Below, piece by piece: positions 58,493 to 64,000 of a stretch of DNA of 64,000 nucleotides; the stretch's first letter is position 1; the number at the start of each line of letters is the position of its first letter. Under the pieces are notes generated by a model. That model worked only from the letters and a program-made list of their open reading frames with translations. It was not told the DNA's origin and searched no databases. The translations under genes were made by a program, and so were the position numbers. Source of the DNA: Rhizobium mayense (GTDB lineage Bacteria; Pseudomonadota; Alphaproteobacteria; Rhizobiales; Rhizobiaceae); the NCBI RefSeq assembly GCF_030272705.1, contig NZ_JARFYM010000004.1, positions 1 to 64,000 of the forward strand, written 5' to 3'.

Positions 58493-58831
58493 TCATCTTA
58501 AAAAGCATTTTGAAGTATGTCCAAATCCGCTTGGGGTGCAAATATACGGCGCTGCCCCGAGATAAATTGGTTTTACAAGTTTTGTAGAAGTCGCGTTTTG
58601 GCTCTTCACAATTTTCTTTTTTGCATCCGATGGTTTCATGACGTTTTGCTCGCCCTGCTCTGCCGAGATTGGTTGTGCGGTTGCCATTTCCATTGGCCCG
58701 ACTGCACAAACCGCGACCAACAAGGCGGCCTTAAATATTTCAAATAATAACGTCCGAGCAGATATTACTCTGAGGCTGCCTCTCGGCGTCTCAGATGGCA
58801 GGAAAATCCAATCTTCATTTTCAACACACAT
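58493..58831 (-). CDS. Small secreted protein, start uncertain
   Basis: The C-terminal ~75 residues look real: a signal-peptide-like stretch (FKAALLVAVCAVGPMEMATAQ), a Lys/Ser/Thr-rich linker and the end GAAPYICTPSGFGHTSKCFLR (21 letters split here as GAAPYICTPSGF and GHTSKCFLR), a disulfide-tail pattern that I associate with small rhizobial secreted proteins. No ATG stands directly before the signal peptide. ATG at 58831 (GGGGGT 8 nt upstream) would add about 30 poorly conserved-looking residues, and a TTG lies inside the hydrophobic stretch. A frameshifted or decayed start is possible. Confidence 0.45.
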   Translation of the reverse strand: MCVENEDWIFLPSETPRGSLRVISARTLLFEIFKAALLVAVCAVGPMEMATAQPISAEQGEQNVMKPSDAKKKIVKSQNATSTKLVKPIYLGAAPYICTPSGFGHTSKCFLR

Positions 58832-59135
58832 CCCAGACGACCCCCAGACTTCGACAGGTGAGCGTTTTAATACGAGATCTATTTCAGGGCATTTAACGCG
58901 GCAGAATCGACGCAACGCTTCGGGGCTGATCGCGGCGTAACAGACTATTGAAATCGTGGACTGAGCGGTCACGCTCGGACGCGATAGAGATCCCCTTGTG
59001 ACTGTAGTCCCGAGAGACTTGGCTGTCACAAAAATCTTCGAATTTTCACCCTTCTTTGGCTAGGGAAAAGACTTCCGGTCTGGGCCTACCCGATCGCCAC
59101 AGTAAGCTATTCCCACTTTCAGCGGCACATTTGTC
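58832..59135. other. Gene-free stretch left of the sugar-binding protein terminator
   Basis: About 300 bp. The frame of the small secreted protein stays open leftward-upstream to 59029 but its composition there is not coding-like. I see no repeat, RNA gene or convincing promoter. Confidence 0.45.
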
Positions 59136-59168
59136 AACCGGAGCATGAGAACGCGACATGCTCCGGTT
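59136..59168 (-). terminator. Terminator-like hairpin after the sugar-binding protein gene
   Basis: A perfect 12-bp stem (AACCGGAGCATG and its complement, 9-nt loop) starting 8 nt after the stop of the binding-protein gene. The U tract on the minus strand is poor (TTGACAAATG), so it may serve chiefly as mRNA 3'-end protection. Confidence 0.6.
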
Positions 59169-59175
59169 ACGGCTT

Positions 59176-60165
59176 TTACTTCTGAATGCAAGTATCGGCG
59201 GTGTCCTTGGTGCATTCATCGAGCCCCGTGAAAAGCGTACCCTCGACCTTCTTGCCGGCGATCAGGTCCATCATCACGGTAGGCGCCTTGTAGCCCATCT
59301 CGAATGGCCGCTGGCCGACGAGTGCCGTCACCAGGCCCTCCTTGGCAATCGCCACCTCGTCACCGATCGTGTCCGCAGCACCAATCGCGAACTGGTTCTT
59401 GCCGATCTTGTCGGCCATCGGTTTGAGCAGGTCACGATAGGGTTGCGGCGCGCCGAACAGCGGCCAGCCGCCCATGAGGCCGAAGGCGTCGAGGTTCGGA
59501 TTTGCAGCCAGGATGTCGGTCATCGCCTGGACACCCTTGGCACCGTCATCGTTCGTGAACACCGGGCAGCCTGCGACTTCCGTCCAGCCGCCCTCACCCT
59601 TCATCTCAGTAAGGCCTTTCTTACCGGTCAGCGTGTCGCGCATACCCTGCGCACGACGAAGGATATTGTCGGCGCCGGGGTTGCCTTCGATCGTGCAGAT
59701 CTTGCCGCCATTCGGCTTGGCCTTCTTGATGTACTCACCGATGCGCGCACCCATCGTATAGTTGTCGGTTCCGAGATAGGTCTTGCGCAGCGCAGCGTCC
59801 TCGGCCGCCAGATCGGCGTCGACCGTCATCACCGGAACCTTCGGATTGGACGTCTTCAGCGTCTGGGCAATGAGTTTGGCATTTGACGGCGATATGGCTA
59901 TCGCTGCCGTTTCGGCCTTGCCCAACACGTCCTGAACGATCTGCGCCTCGCCGGCCTCATCGGAGGTCGAGGCTGGACCAGTGTAGAAACATTCGTATTC
60001 GGAGCTCGCATTTTCCTTGTTCCACTTCTGGCAACCCTGGTTGATCGCTTCGAAGAACGGGTTGTCCAAACCCTTCACGACGATGACAAGCTGTTTCTTG
60101 GCTGCCAGGGTTTGTCCGGCCGTAAGCGCCAATACCGCGACTGTAAGCAACAATGCCTTCCTCAT
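59176..60165 (-). CDS. Sugar ABC transporter substrate-binding protein
   Basis: A 329-residue periplasmic binding protein with a Sec signal (LLLTVAVLALTAGQTLA). The mature protein begins KKQLVIVVKGLDNPFFEAIN and shows IAISPSNAKLIAQTLK, KVPVMTVDADLA, GTDNYTMGARIGEYI, ILAANPNLDAFGLMGGWPLF and GQRPFEMGYKAP. Four Cys in the mature chain could make two disulfides, uncommon in the family. AAAGGGAGGAAGCC precedes the ATG at 60165. It is the second gene of a leftward transcript with an epimerase; its ATPase and permease are encoded on the divergent rightward transcript at 61433-63214. Confidence 0.9.
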   Translation of the reverse strand: MRKALLLTVAVLALTAGQTLAAKKQLVIVVKGLDNPFFEAINQGCQKWNKENASSEYECFYTGPASTSDEAGEAQIVQDVLGKAETAAIAISPSNAKLIAQTLKTSNPKVPVMTVDADLAAEDAALRKTYLGTDNYTMGARIGEYIKKAKPNGGKICTIEGNPGADNILRRAQGMRDTLTGKKGLTEMKGEGGWTEVAGCPVFTNDDGAKGVQAMTDILAANPNLDAFGLMGGWPLFGAPQPYRDLLKPMADKIGKNQFAIGAADTIGDEVAIAKEGLVTALVGQRPFEMGYKAPTVMMDLIAGKKVEGTLFTGLDECTKDTADTCIQK

Positions 60166-60211
60166 GGCTTCCTCCCTTTGAAAAAGGCGGGCGCCACTGC
60201 CCGCCACGTGA

Positions 60212-61192
60212 TCAACCCGGATACCAGACGATGCGCGGATCCTCCTCCGAACGCTCGTATCCCCAGGCCGAGTCGATAAGCATTTCCAGATCGTAGACAG
60301 GGCTCCAGTTCAGCAGGTATTTAGCCTTGCTGTTGTCCATCCAGTTCGAATGGAACTGGCTGGCTATATCAATGGAACCGAGACCGCGTGTGCGCGCGAG
60401 ATAGGCCGCGACTTCGCCGTAATCGACGGGGCGATCCATGCAGACGTTAAAAAGCTGGCCTTTCGTACGCGGATTGTCGATGGCCGAAAGGATCGCCGAG
60501 ACAAGGTCTTCGACATGAACGAAATTGCGCTTCAACGGACGTCCGTCGGCGTCGTGCAGCAGGGGAACCGTGCCGTCCCTGGCATAACGCTCCGCATCTG
60601 CGCGCGGGACAAGCGTCTTCCAGTCAGGTCCGCCGAAGACGTCGTCGCCGAACGACAATGTGAACTTGAAGTCATCCTTTTCCATGATCCAGGGCGCGCG
60701 CAGGCAGCAGCCGTTGAGGCCGTATTGGATGCCGAATTGCTCCAGCATCACCTCTTCCAGCACTTTCGAAAGCGCGTAGCATCCTGGATAGGCTTGGTGC
60801 GGTGTGGTTTCGGTGATCGGCGCTTGGTGACGATAGTAGAAATGGCCGATACCAGCGTCGCCGCCGATGAGGATGAATTGGCGCGCGGTGGCACTTATGC
60901 GGAAGTGCTCGAGTAGCCAGAAGAGCCCCTTGACCGTAACGTCCATGACGTCGGCGCGCGTTTCCTTGCATGTGGCGAGATGCACGACATGGGTGATGCC
61001 GGCAAGCGCCTTGGCCACTGTTTCCCGGTCGGCGATCGAGCCGCGTGTGACCTCGACACGCTCTGTTTCCGGGCGCATGCGATTATGGCAAAGCGCGCGG
61101 ATGCGCGCCTTTGAAAAGCGTGAATCGTCAAGCAACCGGGCAATAAAATGCTGCCCGACCTTGCCCGTTGCGCCGGTGACAAGGATTAACAT
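60212..61192 (-). CDS. NAD(P)-dependent epimerase/dehydrogenase (extended SDR)
   Basis: A 326-residue SDR. ILVTGATGKVGQHFIARLL is the cofactor motif, HVVHLATCKET and GLFWLLEHFR follow, the catalytic Tyr-Lys pair is in GCYALSKVLEEVM, and NFVHVEDLVSAILSAID is the usual substrate-domain segment. The fold resembles uronate dehydrogenases and NDP-sugar epimerases. GGAGGGGAGC lies directly before the ATG at 61192. It is first in the leftward transcript, ahead of a sugar-binding protein, so it probably acts on the imported sugar or sugar acid. Confidence 0.82.
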   Translation of the reverse strand: MLILVTGATGKVGQHFIARLLDDSRFSKARIRALCHNRMRPETERVEVTRGSIADRETVAKALAGITHVVHLATCKETRADVMDVTVKGLFWLLEHFRISATARQFILIGGDAGIGHFYYRHQAPITETTPHQAYPGCYALSKVLEEVMLEQFGIQYGLNGCCLRAPWIMEKDDFKFTLSFGDDVFGGPDWKTLVPRADAERYARDGTVPLLHDADGRPLKRNFVHVEDLVSAILSAIDNPRTKGQLFNVCMDRPVDYGEVAAYLARTRGLGSIDIASQFHSNWMDNSKAKYLLNWSPVYDLEMLIDSAWGYERSEEDPRIVWYPG

Positions 61193-61243
61193 GCTCCCCT
61201 CCGACAACAGCTAATATACGTGCATCCCCGCGCGTCCGCGGAA

Positions 61244-61268
61244 TTGTACTACAAACGAATAATTGTAG
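61244..61268. promoter_or_regulatory. GntR/FadR-type operator: TTGTACTACAA with adjoining inverted repeat CTACAA-N8-TTGTAG
   Basis: TTGTACTACAA (61244-61254) fits the FadR-subfamily consensus TNGTNNNACNA exactly, and its right half pairs with TTGTAG at 61263-61268. It is in the divergent promoter of the split ABC transporter, 52 nt from the epimerase start. No GntR gene is inside the window. Confidence 0.6.
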
Positions 61269-61432
61269 GGAAGACAGTAAATTAGTATCATCTGATTGAC
61301 GATTTCACGCGGTTCTGAGTAAATATTGGTGACGCCTGCCAGGGAGGAAACCGGCAAGCGAAACGCAGCTCAAATCGAAACGAATATATTCGGAAAGGGC
61401 GAGACTGCGGCTTGGGGGAGGCTAGACGGCTG

Positions 61433-62173
61433 GTGGCAGTTCTTGAGCTTGCCAACATCTCAAAACATTTCGGCGCCATACAGGCGGTGAACGATGTTTC
61501 GTTTTCATTGGAGGCGGGAGAGGTCGTCGGGCTGATGGGCGACAATGGAGCCGGCAAGTCCACGCTGGTCAAGATGATCGCCGGCAACTTTCGGCCGAGC
61601 CACGGCACCATGAGCCTCAATGGCGAGGATCTCACTCTGTATCGGCCGATTGAAGCGCGACAGCGCGGCATCGAAATCGTCTATCAGGACCTGGCCCTCT
61701 GCAACAATCTGACCGCTGCCGCAAACGTCTTTCTGGGGCGCGAACTGCGCCTCGGACTCGGCCCCCTGAGGATCCTCGACTATAAGGCGATGTACAAGCG
61801 CGCCGGCGAAATTTTCAAGGAGCTGAAATCCGAGACGCGCCCGCGGGACCTCGTAAAGCAGATGTCCGGCGGCCAGCGGCAGGCGGTGGCGATCGCCCGC
61901 ACGATGCTGGCGGAGGCAAAGCTCGTGCTCATGGATGAACCAACCGCTGCCATTTCCGTTCGGCAGGTGGCTGAAGTGCTGGCCCTGATCCGCCAATTGC
62001 GGGACCGTGGTATCGCCGTCATCCTGATCAGCCACCGCATGCCGGATGTCTTTTCCGTCGCGGATCGGGTGATTGTGATGCGGCGCGGGCGCAAAGTTGC
62101 CGACAAGCCGATCGCGGCAAGTTCGCCAGAAGAAGTCACGGGGCTCATCACCGGCGCGATCGAACAGGTATGA
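61433..62173 (+). CDS. Sugar ABC transporter ATP-binding protein (single domain)
   Basis: A 246-residue ATPase. Walker A GDNGAGKST, YQDLALCNNL, signature MSGGQRQ, Walker B LVLMDEPTAAIS and the H-loop ISHRM are intact. As in the transporter at 19.3-22.2 kb, only one nucleotide-binding domain is present, so a homodimer is expected. GTG at 61433 is used: it begins where the conserved ELANISKHFG strand begins and has GGGGGAGG 11 nt upstream; TTG at 61412 is an alternative. Its Walker B is followed by SVRQ where ALD/LGV is common. The permease gene follows after 42 bp. Confidence 0.9.
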   Translation: MAVLELANISKHFGAIQAVNDVSFSLEAGEVVGLMGDNGAGKSTLVKMIAGNFRPSHGTMSLNGEDLTLYRPIEARQRGIEIVYQDLALCNNLTAAANVFLGRELRLGLGPLRILDYKAMYKRAGEIFKELKSETRPRDLVKQMSGGQRQAVAIARTMLAEAKLVLMDEPTAAISVRQVAEVLALIRQLRDRGIAVILISHRMPDVFSVADRVIVMRRGRKVADKPIAASSPEEVTGLITGAIEQV

Positions 62174-62215
62174 TCAACACGCCGTGCCGGTATCGAAAGC
62201 AAGCGAAGGTCGACC

Positions 62216-63214
62216 ATGGCAATCACTCTTGATCAGACGATCGCACACAAACAGCGGAGCTTTCTTGCTGCAATATTCGGCAGCCAGACATTCTGGGTGA
62301 TGATCGCCGTGATCCTTGCCTGTATTTTCCTGTCATTCGCTACCAGTTCGTTCGCAACGCCTACCAACCTCTATAACATCACCCGCAACGTCACCTTCGT
62401 GGCGATCATCGCGCTTGGCATGACGCTCGTGATCATCACCGGCGGCATCGACCTGTCTGTCGGCTCCGTGCTTTGCCTTTGCAGCATGGTGCTCGCGGTC
62501 GTCATGCATGCCGGTTACGGGATCGTGACGGGCATTGTCGCGTCCGTTGGTACCGCCCTTGTCGTGGGAGCCTTCAACGGCATAATGATCGCCTATGTCG
62601 GCTTTCCGCCGTTCGTTGTCACGCTCGGCATGCTGTCGATTGCCCGCAGCTTGGCGATGGTCGCGTCCAACAACACTGTGGTCTTTCAATTCGGACCGGA
62701 TCACGACAAGCTTCTCGCACTCGGTGGCGGCGCCTGGCTCTTCGGCATTGCGAATCCCGTGGTCTACATGATCGCGCTGGCACTCCTGACCGGCTTCGTA
62801 CTGCGTTGGACCAGATTCGGCCGGTACGTCTTTGCCATCGGTGGCAATGAGTATGCCGCGACGCTCACCGGTGTACCCGTGCGAACGATCAAGGTCGCCG
62901 TTTATATGCTCTCTGCTTTGTCGGCCGGCGTCGCCGGTATTGTTCAAACCGGGTGGCTTGGTGCCGTCACCACCAATATCGGCGCCGGGATGGAACTGCA
63001 GGTGATCGCCGCAGCCGTTATCGGCGGGGCCAATCTTGCCGGTGGCGCCGGCACCGCCTTCGGCGCGCTTGTCGGCGCCGCTCTGATCGAAGTGATCCGC
63101 AACAGTCTCGGCCTGCTCGGCATCAACGCCTTCTGGCAAGGCACCTTCATCGGCGGCGCGATCGTGCTTGCCGTCCTGTTCGACCGGATCCGTAACTTTC
63201 AGCAAAGCGAATAG
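62216..63214 (+). CDS. Sugar ABC transporter permease (RbsC-type)
   Basis: A 332-residue inner-membrane permease of the BPD_transp_2 family with eight to ten helices. Landmarks are LVIITGGIDLSVGSVLCLCS (residues ~75-95), PPFVVTLGMLSIARSLAMVA, the cytoplasmic loop FAIGGNEYAATLTGVPVRTIK near 205-225 and GGANLAGGAGTAFGALVGA near 265-285. It works with the single-domain ATPase just upstream and, by inference, with the binding protein encoded divergently at 59.2 kb. Confidence 0.92.
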   Translation: MAITLDQTIAHKQRSFLAAIFGSQTFWVMIAVILACIFLSFATSSFATPTNLYNITRNVTFVAIIALGMTLVIITGGIDLSVGSVLCLCSMVLAVVMHAGYGIVTGIVASVGTALVVGAFNGIMIAYVGFPPFVVTLGMLSIARSLAMVASNNTVVFQFGPDHDKLLALGGGAWLFGIANPVVYMIALALLTGFVLRWTRFGRYVFAIGGNEYAATLTGVPVRTIKVAVYMLSALSAGVAGIVQTGWLGAVTTNIGAGMELQVIAAAVIGGANLAGGAGTAFGALVGAALIEVIRNSLGLLGINAFWQGTFIGGAIVLAVLFDRIRNFQQSE

Positions 63215-63374
63215 GAAGCCCGCAACGGAGCCTTCAACCTCGATGGGAGATGAGCCGATCGCAAATTTAAACCCGAAATTCCCCTTGCGGCGCCGGGAAA
63301 CCGAGACCACGGAAAATGCGGTACGGGAGAGCCTGCGAAGCCAAGCATAATCTAAACCAGCCTGGGAGGATAAC

Positions 63375-63584
63375 ATGAGCGATCACGTCTATAAGAAGGT
63401 CGAACTTATCGGCAGTTCCAAGACCTCGGTGACCGAGGCGATCGAAACGGCGATTTCGCGAGCCTCGAAAACCATGAGAAATCTCGAATGGTTCGAAGTG
63501 GAGCAGATCAGAGGTCACATCAAGGATGGCGAGATCGCGCACTACCAGGTGGTGGTGAAGGTTGGATTTCGCATTGATGATTGA
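63375..63584 (+). CDS. Dodecin (flavin-binding dodecameric protein)
   Basis: A 69-residue dodecin. VYKKVELIGSSKTSVTEAIE, AISRASKTMRNLEWFEVEQI and VVKVGFRI cover the whole small fold; Trp (NLEWFE) is the aromatic residue that stacks on the flavin and Gln in EQIRG is also typical. Dodecins store or buffer FMN/riboflavin in the cytoplasm. CTGGGAGGATAAC precedes the ATG. It stands 160 bp after the permease gene and is most likely an independent gene. Confidence 0.93.
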   Translation: MSDHVYKKVELIGSSKTSVTEAIETAISRASKTMRNLEWFEVEQIRGHIKDGEIAHYQVVVKVGFRIDD

Positions 63585-63755
63585 TGCGTACCTCCGGCCC
63601 GTTCACCGGCTGAGGCGCGACATGATTCCTCCCGGATATCAAAGCCGCGGATTCAGATAGCTGTATGCAACGAAATTAGTTGTAAACGGCAAGCGGCCCG
63701 TGCCGCCGCCGACGAGGCGAAAACACGGGCGCTATGGATCTCGGGAACTTCAGGA

Positions 63756-64000
63756 TTAGAACCGCTGCGGGGCAGCAGGCTTGTTTCCAACGATGGCGTC
63801 AATACGAGCCAACAAGTCGGGAGTCAGCTTGTCCTTGTGTGCCAGCGCCGCCAGGTTATCCTCGAGTTGGCTCATGCGCGATGCGCCGAGGATCACCGTC
63901 GACACATTGCGGTTGGAAAGGCACCAGAGCAAAGCGAGATGGGTGATCGAAATGCCGACCTCTTCTGCGAGATCCGCCAATTCCGCCACCTGCGCAAGCC
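63756..64000 (-). CDS. Aldo/keto reductase (C-terminal part, cut by window edge)
   Basis: The last 80 codons of an aldo/keto reductase of the Kv-beta/YghZ-like group. The visible part reads VGISITHLALLWCLSNRNVS, then VILGASRMSQLEDNLAAL and a helical end to PAAPQRF. The GASRxxQLxxN motif is the conserved NADPH-adenine-binding site of the family. The N-terminal catalytic Tyr-Lys-His-Asp residues are outside the window. The gap between it and dodecin has a GCCCGTG/CACGGGC hairpin (63696-63730) that could serve either gene as a terminator. Confidence 0.88.
   Translation of the reverse strand, partial: LAQVAELADLAEEVGISITHLALLWCLSNRNVSTVILGASRMSQLEDNLAALAHKDKLTPDLLARIDAIVGNKPAAPQRF

Noticed and set aside
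62333..63376. 347-codon minus-strand frame opposite the permease gene
   Set aside because: Composition (Asp/His/Arg/Gly-rich without hydrophobic core) is typical of a reversed membrane-protein gene.
1..64000. CRISPR arrays, tRNA/rRNA genes, prophage or conjugation genes
   Set aside because: No regularly spaced direct repeats, cloverleaf-like sequences or structural/relaxase proteins were seen in reading both strands; a tRNAscan or Infernal run would be needed to exclude small RNAs.

Overview
The window looks like part of a Rhizobiaceae (Rhizobium-type) genome. The evidence is GC-rich alphaproteobacterial coding sequence, many ATGA/GTGA start-stop overlaps, several ribose-type sugar ABC transporters with single-domain ATPases, a MocE-like Rieske ferredoxin, a long isocitrate lyase beside a RamB/ScfR-type regulator, and small secreted proteins of the DUF995 kind. 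No rRNA, tRNA, CRISPR or phage genes were seen. The only mobile-element trace is a decayed IS481-type fragment near 54.4 kb. Most of the window is a chain of small catabolic and regulatory islands, as on a rhizobial megaplasmid or an accessory part of the chromosome.

Layout. 0-5.3 kb: a glutathione-dependent formaldehyde dehydrogenase (cut by the left edge) and a TIM-barrel isomerase, divergent from a MocB-like binding protein and a membrane di-iron hydroxylase; then a LacI regulator and a MocE-like Rieske ferredoxin. This is a candidate oxidative O-demethylation (rhizopine-like) locus. 5.3-12.2 kb: a small secreted PF03640-type protein, a 73-residue orphan and a complete cecR-ybhGFSR-like exporter operon. 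12.2-19.2 kb: IclR regulator, MFS importer, SDR, polysaccharide-deacetylase-family hydrolase, gamma-glutamyltransferase and amine oxidase, probably one catabolic pathway. 19.3-30.2 kb: a hexose/hexitol island with an ABC importer (Tat-type binding protein), a fused ROK/P-loop kinase, a LacD-type aldolase, SorC regulator, HAD phosphatase, GatZ, PfkB kinase and LacI regulator. 30.2-35.8 kb: an HSL-type esterase, then a tightly overlapped five-gene operon (MocA-type dehydrogenase, isomerase, alpha/beta hydrolase, pentulose-phosphate-epimerase-like protein, ROK kinase).

36-44.5 kb: a Cys-rich periplasmic protein with an OmpA-domain protein, an XRE regulator divergent from an NAD-dependent epimerase, a divergent L-idonate/5-ketogluconate dehydrogenase pair, and the glyoxylate-shunt gene aceA with its divergent regulator and a 59-residue follower. 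44.6-48.8 kb: a RES/Xre toxin-antitoxin pair, a VOC protein and an ArsR-SRPBCC-GFA-propeller operon. 49.2-54.2 kb: a leftward polysaccharide operon (UXS-like, GalE, GT2 synthase, GH26), suggestive of a mannose-containing surface glycan. 54.7-59 kb: OprB-type porin, AraC regulator, DUF995 protein and a small secreted protein. 59.2-63.2 kb: a sugar ABC transporter split over two divergent transcripts together with an epimerase/dehydrogenase. The window ends with dodecin and a truncated aldo/keto reductase.

Many divergent promoters carry visible palindromes that fit the adjacent regulator family. The clearest are two SorC-type 13-mers 51 bp apart, a 16-bp CecR/TetR palindrome, a FadR-type TNGTNNNACNA site and an IclR-type inverted repeat. 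A 49-bp element occurs twice, 48 kb apart, and I cannot name it. Functions were assigned by reading motifs and from family knowledge only; no database search was run.
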